Source: Sphaerochaeta sp. UBA5849 (GTDB lineage: Bacteria; Spirochaetota; Spirochaetia; Sphaerochaetales; Sphaerochaetaceae). From it: a stretch of DNA of 19,678 nucleotides. Location of the stretch: NCBI GenBank assembly GCA_002432715.1, contig DJGJ01000067.1:1-19678 (forward strand). The letters are read 5' to 3'. Each line of letters starts with the position of its first letter. The first letter of the stretch is position 1. Below, piece by piece: positions 7,894 through 13,843 of the stretch. A program made the position numbers and the translations under genes. Under the pieces are notes generated by a model that saw nothing but the letters and a program-made list of their open reading frames with translations, was not told where the DNA came from and made no database searches.

Positions 7894-8235
7894 TTATTTC
7901 AGGTCGCCGATCGACAGTGAGGAGACGCCGGCACCACTAGTTGCTGCACCGCCTTCCTCGACATCCAGCACGGAGCCGGAGGTGAACAGATAGGTCTTCA
8001 ACTCATGGTCCCATCCATCCATGTTCCTTCTCAGCCACTCCAGAGTCATAACAGCATGCTCAATCTCTTCATCACGGTTGTGGGCCATGATGCCTTTCAA
8101 CTCGGAATCGTTGGTCGTGTTTACTCTCTGGTTGTACCAGTCAACCGCCTCAAGTTCTTCCCTGAGACTGGTTATTGCACGAGAGATGTCCCTCGTTTTT
8201 TCGTCTATTGCATCATACGGTTCAGTGTAAGCCAT
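7894..8235 (-). CDS. encFtn: Encapsulated ferritin-like protein (EncFtn), encapsulin cargo
   Basis: A 113-residue two-helix ferritin-like protein. EncFtn forms a decamer inside encapsulins and oxidises Fe(II) for storage in the shell. The key residues of the Rhodospirillum rubrum protein (E32, E62, H65, W38, Y39) are matched, with a constant offset of 5, by Glu27, Glu57, His60, Trp33 and Tyr34 in EELEAVDWYNQR and RDEEIEHAMTLEWL-like context (actual sequence EHAVMTLEWL). Glu26 and Glu29 could be the entry-site ligands. The ferroxidase core ends near residue 85. A flexible Gly/Ala/Ser-rich linker then leads to SLSIGDLK at the very C-terminus (coded by 7897-7920), a typical encapsulin targeting peptide. 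AGGAGG is 5 bases before the ATG. It is the first gene of the operon with the shell protein. Confidence 0.95.
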   Translation of the reverse strand: MAYTEPYDAIDEKTRDISRAITSLREELEAVDWYNQRVNTTNDSELKGIMAHNRDEEIEHAVMTLEWLRRNMDGWDHELKTYLFTSGSVLDVEEGGAATSGAGVSSLSIGDLK

Positions 8236-8255
8236 TGGTTCCTCCTGTTAAGACA

Positions 8256-8276
8256 TTGTATCAATATCTATAATAC
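8256..8276 (-). promoter_or_regulatory. Composite GTATTATA-N6-GATACAA element before the encapsulin operon
   Basis: Read leftward, GTATTATA (8276-8269) is followed by six bases and GATACAA (8262-8256), ending 20 bp before the EncFtn ATG. The same pair with a 5-base gap occurs in front of the GntR gene at 8521-8540. TACAAT inside it could be a -10 hexamer but has no partner -35. I infer an operator and/or core promoter. Confidence 0.4.
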
Positions 8277-8334
8277 TCATACTTCAACAAGAAAGAAAGG
8301 GTCTTGACCCAATCATCAGCAAGTCATCGGAGTG

Positions 8335-8361
8335 CAGGGGAGGAAAAACCTCTCTGTTTTT
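8335..8361 (+). terminator. Orphan terminator-like hairpin on the plus strand
   Basis: CAGGGGAGG (8335-8343) pairs, with one bulged G and a G-T pair, with CCTCTCTG (8349-8356) around an AAAAA loop and is followed by TTTTT. No plus-strand gene ends here, since the gene to the left runs leftward. It could end a short transcript from the divergent region. Confidence 0.4.
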
Positions 8362-8432
8362 GCCTGCTTGTATGGAAAAGCCAAGAAAATCATGCTCTCA
8401 GCAAATCAATGAAATATTAGTATTTTATAAAC

Positions 8433-8480
8433 TGTACATAGAGTACAATAAAGTATCCATAGGATATGTAAAACGTATCC
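8433..8480. repeat. Cluster of small palindromes upstream of the GntR gene
   Basis: TGTAC (8433-8437) and GTACA (8443-8447) form an inverted repeat with a 5-base gap. TATCC-ATA-GGATA (8454-8466) is a second perfect palindrome. GTATCC at 8453 recurs at 8475, 22 bp (two turns) away. The sites have the form of regulator-binding half-sites. No binding protein can be named. The rest of the 340-bp region 8236-8575 holds no credible gene. Confidence 0.35.
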
Positions 8481-8506
8481 TAAATTAAGTCAAAATCCTT
8501 AATGAA

Positions 8507-8536
8507 TTGATACAAAATTTGTATTATACTTATGAT
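8507..8536 (+). promoter_or_regulatory. Promoter and operator of the GntR regulator gene
   Basis: TTGATA (8507-8512) and TATGAT (8531-8536) are 18 bp apart. Between them lie a perfect palindrome, ATACAAA-A-TTTGTAT (8510-8524), and a second one, GTAT-T-ATAC (8521-8529). GATACAAAA at 8509 recurs at 8534, 25 bp on, over the -10 region. An operator inside the promoter suggests autorepression by the GntR protein. Confidence 0.55.
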
Positions 8537-8575
8537 ACAAAACAACTCCTGAACTTGCACTATCCGGAGGCTCCT

Positions 8576-9313
8576 ATGGCATTGAAATTCAAGCATGTGT
8601 TTACCCAGCTTCAGATGAAGATCATTTTCGGTGAATGGCCGGAGGGCTACAGGATTCCTACTGAAATGAAATTGTGTGAGCAATACGGTGTGTCCCGGGT
8701 GACCATTCGGAGGGCTCTCGATGGCTTGGTAAACCAAGGATACATCTCACGAACGAGAGGCCGGGGGTCTTTTGTATTGTTCAAACGATCGGTTGTCGGT
8801 TTGGGGTATCCTCAGATTATTGAGTCTGAATCAGAATTCGTTCCGAGAGGCACGTACAAGATTCTTCTGAAAGAGCAAGTGGAGGCTTCGCCGACCGATA
8901 AGGAGCAGTTCAACCTTTCGGACAGTCCGGAGGACAGGATGATGTGGCACTTCAAGAGTCTGCACATCGTCGATGGAAAGCCTTCAGTCTTGAGTGATTT
9001 TTACGTATCCCCCCGGTTTGGTTCCAGTTTGGCTTTGCTTGATGAGACGAGCGACCAATCCTTCTTTGAGATAGTAGGAAGAAAAACCGGACAGCGCTGC
9101 CACTTCATCAACGGCAAGGTGGCTGCAATCAATCCCAATGAGGAGATCTGCAAGCAACTCGGCATCGATTGCAAATCAGCAAGCCTGTGGTGCAGGGGCC
9201 TGTGTGTACTGGATGATGGGTCCTTGGTTGGACGCTGTACGAAGGTTTTCAATGGTTTGATGTATGAGTTTGCGGTGGAGTGTGAGTCCGGTCTGCATAT
9301 CGGAAGTGCCTGA
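8576..9313 (+). CDS. GntR-family transcriptional regulator, HutC subfamily (UTRA domain)
   Basis: A 245-residue DNA-binding regulator. Residues 5-67 form the winged helix-turn-helix, with the family pattern GYRIPTEMKLCEQYGVSRVTIRRAL and the wing GYISRTRGRGSFV. Residues of about 80-240 resemble the UTRA ligand-binding domain of HutC-type members, which sense small ligands such as sugar phosphates, amino-acid derivatives or fatty acids. The ATG at 8576 is used because GGAGG lies 5 bases upstream; the frame is open further back but lies in the promoter. It is divergent from the encapsulin operon and 104 bp before the acyl-CoA synthetase gene, so either could be its target. Repeated ATAC/GTAT half-sites occur near all three promoters. 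The ligand cannot be told from sequence. Confidence 0.9.
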   Translation: MALKFKHVFTQLQMKIIFGEWPEGYRIPTEMKLCEQYGVSRVTIRRALDGLVNQGYISRTRGRGSFVLFKRSVVGLGYPQIIESESEFVPRGTYKILLKEQVEASPTDKEQFNLSDSPEDRMMWHFKSLHIVDGKPSVLSDFYVSPRFGSSLALLDETSDQSFFEIVGRKTGQRCHFINGKVAAINPNEEICKQLGIDCKSASLWCRGLCVLDDGSLVGRCTKVFNGLMYEFAVECESGLHIGSA

Positions 9314-9359
9314 TTCACCATAATTTCATGATTAGCCTCTTCTCTTTCCTTGTGTTTTC

Positions 9360-9390
9360 TTGACATCTGGGGTATACGTGTAAGTATAAA
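9360..9390 (+). promoter_or_regulatory. Putative promoter of the acyl-CoA synthetase gene
   Basis: A perfect TTGACA (9360-9365) is followed after 19 bp by TATAAA (9385-9390). The spacer is 2 bp over the optimum, which suggests a weak or activator-dependent promoter. TATAC (9373-9377) and GTATA (9384-9388) form an inverted repeat across the spacer and -10, and could be an operator. Confidence 0.5.
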
Positions 9391-9417
9391 AACACTTGGA
9401 CATAAAAGGGGCTTACG

Positions 9418-11340
9418 ATGGAAAGAACGATTATTCAGATGCTGCACGATGCAGCTCAGAAATACGGGGACCGGGCCTATACCAATACGAGAATGGAAGC
9501 AGGCTGGCAACCCTGTTCTTTTAAGCAAACCGATATTCAATCCGATTATGTTGCTGCCTACCTGCTCGATCATGGCTTCAAGGCTGAGCAGACCGTGGGC
9601 ATTCTCAGTGAAGGAAAGAGCTCCTGGGTTACCTGTGAGCATGGTGCCATCAAGGCAAAGATGATCAGCGTTCCTCTGTCCATCAAGCTGACACCCGAGG
9701 AAATTGCTTTCAGGATCAACCACAGTGAGGCTGTAGCTTTGGCAGTCTCTTCCAATACGCTGGGTAATGCTGTCAAGGCATTGCCGTTTTTCGATCACCA
9801 TGTCATGTTCATCTACCTCGACGAACAGGATGATCGGTTGGAGAGCCAGATACGCCAGGCCGGCTGGAAGCAGGATGTCGACTATGTCCCCTATCAGACG
9901 ATGCTCTCCGATGGCCAGGCCCTGCTTGAGAAGCAGCCGAAGCTGGTCCGTGATGTTGAGGCGACGATCAGCGAGCAGGATACAATCAATATCTGTTACA
10001 CCAGCGGGACGACCGGCAATCCAAAGGGCATCATGCTCACCCATGTGAACTACTGGGTCAACTCCCACGATGCAATCGAGCTGTTCCAGCTTCCCGATGC
10101 GCAGTTTGAGACCTTGGTCGTCCTTCCGGTCGACCACAGCTTCGCCCATACGGTGGGAATCTACACTTCGCTATTGCGGGGCATCACCTTGCACTTTGTC
10201 GATTCACGGGGTTCCAATGCCGCAATCATCCGCAATTTCCCCAAAAACCTTGTGGAGTTGAATCCGGTGTTCCTGATGACCGTCCCTTCCATCACGGGCA
10301 ACTTCATGAAGAAAATGATTCAGGGGATTCACCAAAAGGGTTCATTCGTCGAGGGTATTTTCAACAGGGGCTTGGAGGCAGGCATGCTGAGAAACGGCGA
10401 TGGCTTTCACAAGGGTGGCACTTGGATCCGCATCAAGACATGGCTGCCGTATACCTTGGCAAACCTGTTGGTCTTTCCCAAACTTCGTAAGATATTCGGG
10501 GATAAGATGCTCTACTGTGTAGGCGGTGGAGCATTGCTTGAAGCAAAGCAGCAACGTTTCTTTGCTGCCATCGGAGTCCCTGTTTTCCAAGGCTACGGCC
10601 TTACCGAGGCAGCCCCGATTATCAGCAGCAATACTCCTCATCGCTACAAATTTGGTACCAGCGGCATGGTGGCCAAGAGCGAGATTTGCAAGATCATGGT
10701 GGACGAGACCACCGAGGCAAAGGTCGGACAGCGCGGCGAGATCGTCATCAAGGGCGAGAATGTCATGAAGGGGTATTTCAAGAACCCTGCTGCAAGTGCC
10801 GAGGTGTTGCGTGACGGCTGGCTTTGGACCGGCGACCTTGGCTACTACGACGAGGATGGGTTCCTGGTTGTAACCGGCCGGGCGAAGGCTCTTTTGATCA
10901 ACAAGGATGGCGAGAAGTATAGTCCGGAAGAGGTTGAGGAAGTGATGGTCAACAACCTTTCAGTGTTGAATCAGCTGATGGTGTACAATGATCATCAGAT
11001 GATCACCACTGCCTTGGTTACGCTGCAGGAGGATGTTGCCACCCGCTTGATTGAGGAGAATGGTTGCAAGAGTGCCGAAGAGGCTTTGGACGTGCTTGTT
11101 GCAGAGCTGAAGTCCTACGAGCCGCAAGCTTCAGCCATCCCCGGTATGTGGATTCCTTCCCGGTTTGCCATTATTGAGAAACCGTTCAGCGAGGCTGACG
11201 GCCTGGTAAACTCAACGTTGAAGCTGGTCCGTTACAAGACGGCAGAATTCTACAAGGATAGGATTGCAACCCTGTATGAAAGTGAGGAAGCGAATAGAAA
11301 AGCAAACATTGAGGTGATCAAGCACTTGTTTTTCAAATAG
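9418..11340 (+). CDS. Long-chain fatty acid-CoA ligase (AMP-forming)
   Basis: A 640-residue ANL-superfamily adenylate-forming enzyme of the long-chain type, about the usual length. It activates fatty acids with ATP and CoA. Visible motifs are the P-loop YTSGTTGNPKG (residues 194-204), GYGLTEAAP (392-400), TGDLGYYDEDG with Asp473, VTGRAK with Arg488, the INKDGEKYSPEEVEE segment, and STLKLVRYK near the end with the probable catalytic lysine. It lacks a signal peptide or membrane helix and is likely peripheral to the inner membrane. The start has AAGGGG 6 bases upstream. It is followed by a lipoprotein and a FadL-like barrel on the same strand, suggesting exogenous fatty acid use. Closely related enzymes can act on other acyl acids, so the chain length is not certain. 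Confidence 0.88.
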   Translation: MERTIIQMLHDAAQKYGDRAYTNTRMEAGWQPCSFKQTDIQSDYVAAYLLDHGFKAEQTVGILSEGKSSWVTCEHGAIKAKMISVPLSIKLTPEEIAFRINHSEAVALAVSSNTLGNAVKALPFFDHHVMFIYLDEQDDRLESQIRQAGWKQDVDYVPYQTMLSDGQALLEKQPKLVRDVEATISEQDTINICYTSGTTGNPKGIMLTHVNYWVNSHDAIELFQLPDAQFETLVVLPVDHSFAHTVGIYTSLLRGITLHFVDSRGSNAAIIRNFPKNLVELNPVFLMTVPSITGNFMKKMIQGIHQKGSFVEGIFNRGLEAGMLRNGDGFHKGGTWIRIKTWLPYTLANLLVFPKLRKIFGDKMLYCVGGGALLEAKQQRFFAAIGVPVFQGYGLTEAAPIISSNTPHRYKFGTSGMVAKSEICKIMVDETTEAKVGQRGEIVIKGENVMKGYFKNPAASAEVLRDGWLWTGDLGYYDEDGFLVVTGRAKALLINKDGEKYSPEEVEEVMVNNLSVLNQLMVYNDHQMITTALVTLQEDVATRLIEENGCKSAEEALDVLVAELKSYEPQASAIPGMWIPSRFAIIEKPFSEADGLVNSTLKLVRYKTAEFYKDRIATLYESEEANRKANIEVIKHLFFK

Positions 11341-11361
11341 CAGATACCCACAAAACCGGTA

Positions 11362-11391
11362 TACAAGCTGAGACGAAAGTTTCTGCTTGTA
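11362..11391 (+). other. Stem-loop with GNRA loop after the acyl-CoA ligase gene
   Basis: TACAAGC pairs with GCTTGTA (7 bp). After a T-T mismatch, GAGAC pairs with GTTTC around a GAAA tetraloop. It lies 21 bp beyond the ligase stop. The absence of a T run argues against a standard intrinsic terminator. It may be a 3' stabiliser. Confidence 0.45.
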
Positions 11392-11467
11392 CAGTTGGTG
11401 GTCTACAGTGGACAATACTATGAAAATGTGTAACGCTTTAGCTGTAAGTTAGTTTTCCAAGTATGAT

Positions 11468-11489
11468 GATATGACATATCTGACATATC
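11468..11489 (+). promoter_or_regulatory. Palindrome plus tandem repeat, candidate operator of the lipoprotein operon
   Basis: GATATG-A-CATATC (11468-11480) is a perfect palindrome. Its right part is also the first copy of a 9-bp tandem repeat, TGACATATC at 11472 and 11481. It lies about 90 bp before the lipoprotein start, next to a TATGAT (11462-11467) that could be a -10 without a good -35. A binding protein cannot be named. Confidence 0.4.
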
Positions 11490-11577
11490 GCCTGATAGTT
11501 GCCGTAAGATATCCTTTACTTGCATGCGTGATGGAGTGGGAAGATACCGTATGGTTCCCCCACAGAAGGAGGGCATC

Positions 11578-12360
11578 ATGAAGAAAATGTTCGTACTGGT
11601 TTTGTTAGTACCTATGCTAACAATCGCATTCATTTCCTGTGACGCTGATATGCGTTCCAACCTAGCCGGTTTTATGGGCAACTTCGGTGGGAATGTGTAT
11701 GTAGAGAGCGGTCTTGTTGAAGCTTCAATAGAAAATGTTGAAGCAGTAAAGACCTTGGCGACATCACTTGGTACCGGGAGTGGCGTTGCCAGTGTATCCG
11801 GTGGAGGGACAACCTCAGAGTTTGGGACCTCGGTTACTGTACCTGCTGGAGTTACTGTAATCTTGATTCCTCAAAATGATGACGATCGTTCTAGTTTGAA
11901 CAATAAGCTTGCAGATGCAATTGCATCACCGGATGAAGAGAAAGCTTTGGTTGAGGCAATGAAGAATCCCGCTACTTCAGAACAGCAAACCGCAGTGGTA
12001 GGAACAGTAGCCACTTTTAATGCGACTTTACAGTCTGTAATAGATGACTTGGATTCTTCGGATGAAAACGATGCTAAGGTTATTGAGCTGCTTGAGACTC
12101 TCGCAATCCCTACACCGGATGCGGAGGGAATCACCCAAGGAGATGTCGTAGTTCTCCAGATGATGGCCAATATAGTAAAAACTGCGGTTGAGACAATAGA
12201 ATCTTCAACTGATCCTACTGACGATGAGCTTATTGCTTTGGCTGCTGATGCGTCATTCACCGCACTGATTGCAGGAAAGTTGACTGACTCAACTTCCATT
12301 GATTTTTCTGGACAACTGAGTTTGCAAAGCTTGCTTGATAGCTATAACTCAGGAACATAA
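11578..12360 (+). CDS. Putative lipoprotein of unknown function
   Basis: A 260-residue protein whose first 20 residues are a lipoprotein signal peptide ending AFIS before Cys21, a lipobox of the loose spirochaetal kind. The mature part is acidic and rich in Ser, Thr, Asp, Val and Ala, with no Trp, no His and no second Cys. It has a Gly/Ser/Thr-rich stretch (about 60-80), then a mainly helical-looking half. I recognise no domain. The start at 11578 is chosen for AAGGAGGGCATC just upstream and for the signal peptide; an ATG 18 codons earlier has neither. It is 14 bp before the FadL-like barrel, with AAGGAGG in the gap, so they form an operon and the lipoprotein may be a barrel partner. Base composition in these two genes is more AT-rich than in neighbours. 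Confidence 0.75.
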   Translation: MKKMFVLVLLVPMLTIAFISCDADMRSNLAGFMGNFGGNVYVESGLVEASIENVEAVKTLATSLGTGSGVASVSGGGTTSEFGTSVTVPAGVTVILIPQNDDDRSSLNNKLADAIASPDEEKALVEAMKNPATSEQQTAVVGTVATFNATLQSVIDDLDSSDENDAKVIELLETLAIPTPDAEGITQGDVVVLQMMANIVKTAVETIESSTDPTDDELIALAADASFTALIAGKLTDSTSIDFSGQLSLQSLLDSYNSGT

Positions 12361-12374
12361 GGAGGAAGTGCATT

Positions 12375-13631
12375 ATGAAATCAAAATATTTTATTCTTAT
12401 TGCTGCTTTATTTGTGCTTGGCATGGCACCTCTTCTTGCTGTTCCAACTGACTATAGCCCAACTAATCCTACTTACAAACAGTCGGCTGAGCCTTTTATC
12501 GGGACGAGTGTAAGATTACTTGGCATGGGTGGTGCTGGCCTTGGGGTGAAGGGGTATTATGATAGCTTCTTGGTTAACCCCGCAAACCTTGCAAAAGCCG
12601 GTTTTAATTTCTCATTTCCTTCTATAACGGTGACGGCATTCAATCCCAAGGCAATTCTTGAGAGTGGGATGATTGAAGACTTCGCAGAGGGTGAAGATGG
12701 TATGGTTGTTGGTGCTGAAAAGTTTCTTAATACCATCAAGAAAGTCTATGGTGATGTTCTTACTACAGATATTTCTACAACTATTACTTTAGGAAGTTTT
12801 GGGTTGTCATTGCAGGCTCAAGAGCGGTTGATGTCATACAAAACTGATTATAGAATAACAGATACCAATTTGATTGCCCAGGTTACGACTGCCGCAACTG
12901 TCGGTTTCGGTTTCCGAATCAACCTTGCTGAGAAGGTGAGTATCGACCTTGGGGTTGCTGCCCAAGCAGTCTACAAGGTATATCTCGAGGCGCTCAGTGG
13001 AAATACCATCATCGACATGATTAACAATGAAGATGATTTTGGTGATAAATTCATTAATGATATGCCTCTCATTGGTGGGTATGCACTACCTCTTTCTGCT
13101 GGTGTCAACTTCAACCTTCCGGGCGGGCTGACGCTTTCTACTGTGGCAAAAAACTTGAATGGTAATTATACAATGAATACCTTTCAGTCGATGAACGATT
13201 GGGCTGAAGAGGTTCTCAATGAAAGTTTTGGGGATGATACAAGTGATGATGCTTTCTTCACGTCTACCAGCTTCACTATTGACTCTGAATGGACACTCGA
13301 TACCGGCCTTACTTGGGAGCCGAATATTGGTTCCTTGATCCGACCCATCATTGCAGTCGATGTGTTGGATGTTCTTGCTCTCTCTGGAAAGACTGGAGAT
13401 GATTTGACAAATGCACTTCTCTCTCAAGTACGATTTGGAGCCTCTGCAAGGTTGTTGAGTCTGTTTGACTTCCGGTATGGGCTAAATCAGGGCTATCAAT
13501 CAATCGGCGTTGGATTCGATTTGCTGATCTTCCACATCGATGCAGCCTATTACACACTGGAATATGGTTCAAGAATCAGTGGGAAGCCAATCGATGCACT
13601 CTCACTTCGATTCTCGCTCTTCTCTCGCTAG
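12375..13631 (+). CDS. FadL/PorV-like outer-membrane beta-barrel protein
   Basis: A 418-residue secreted protein. Signal peptide residues 1-22 end LLA before Val23. The segment RLLGMGGAGLGVKGYYDSFLVNPANLA (47-73) is the hallmark N-terminal region of FadL/PorV-type barrels, in which GMGGA and NPA(N/G)L recur. The remainder alternates polar and hydrophobic residues as amphipathic strands, and the last strand ends SLRFSLFSR, compatible with a barrel-assembly signal. Treponema has several FadL-like barrels of similar size, proposed to take up fatty acids. Being next to an acyl-CoA ligase supports that role here, but the substrate is inferred. It is co-transcribed with the upstream lipoprotein and followed by a strong hairpin. 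Confidence 0.72.
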   Translation: MKSKYFILIAALFVLGMAPLLAVPTDYSPTNPTYKQSAEPFIGTSVRLLGMGGAGLGVKGYYDSFLVNPANLAKAGFNFSFPSITVTAFNPKAILESGMIEDFAEGEDGMVVGAEKFLNTIKKVYGDVLTTDISTTITLGSFGLSLQAQERLMSYKTDYRITDTNLIAQVTTAATVGFGFRINLAEKVSIDLGVAAQAVYKVYLEALSGNTIIDMINNEDDFGDKFINDMPLIGGYALPLSAGVNFNLPGGLTLSTVAKNLNGNYTMNTFQSMNDWAEEVLNESFGDDTSDDAFFTSTSFTIDSEWTLDTGLTWEPNIGSLIRPIIAVDVLDVLALSGKTGDDLTNALLSQVRFGASARLLSLFDFRYGLNQGYQSIGVGFDLLIFHIDAAYYTLEYGSRISGKPIDALSLRFSLFSR

Positions 13632-13652
13632 GCGTTTCTTCTACTCAACTGG

Positions 13653-13682
13653 AATGCCCTCCCTGCAAAGGAGGGCATTTCC
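13653..13682 (+). terminator. Terminator of the lipoprotein/barrel operon
   Basis: A perfect 10-bp stem AATGCCCTCC/GGAGGGCATT with a 7-base loop lies 21 bp after the barrel stop. It is followed by a short TT. The T run is poor but the stem is strong. Confidence 0.7.
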
Positions 13683-13711
13683 ACGTGCGCTCGGTAGGGT
13701 AATTGTAGTTC

Positions 13712-13807
13712 TGTTATTTTGATAACATTCTGTGTAAAATTTCATAAAGTTGCATGTATCGACCTATACTTTGTAACGAAAGCCGTGTTATAGTCACGCT
13801 ATATCAC
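13712..13807 (+). promoter_or_regulatory. Promoter region with two inverted repeats before the NhaC gene
   Basis: TGTTAT-TTTG-ATAACA (13712-13727) is a perfect 6-bp inverted repeat. A possible promoter is TTCATA (13741-13746), 18 bp, TATACT (13765-13770). Just after its expected start, GTGTTATAG (13785-13793) and CTATATCAC (13799-13807) form a 9-bp inverted repeat with one mismatch. The second could be an operator or a leader hairpin. Confidence 0.4.
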
Positions 13808-13843
13808 ACAGAGAGGGGCTTTCACCCTAATTGAGAGGTCAAT

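Noticed and set aside
8507..8575. Upstream start for the GntR regulator adding 23 residues
   Set aside because: The extension has no ribosome site and would place the start codon in the palindromic promoter. The ATG at 8576 has GGAGG at the right distance and begins directly before the helix-turn-helix domain.
9001..10149. Open frame of 382 codons on the minus strand
   Set aside because: It runs across the end of the GntR gene, a promoter and the start of the acyl-CoA ligase gene, all well supported on the other strand. Its sequence looks like antisense translation.
11568..11578. Ribosome site of the lipoprotein gene is complementary to an arm of the terminator at 13653
   Set aside because: GGAGGGCAT is short and Shine-Dalgarno-like, so a 9-base match with a GC-rich hairpin arm is easily chance. 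No further pairing extends it.
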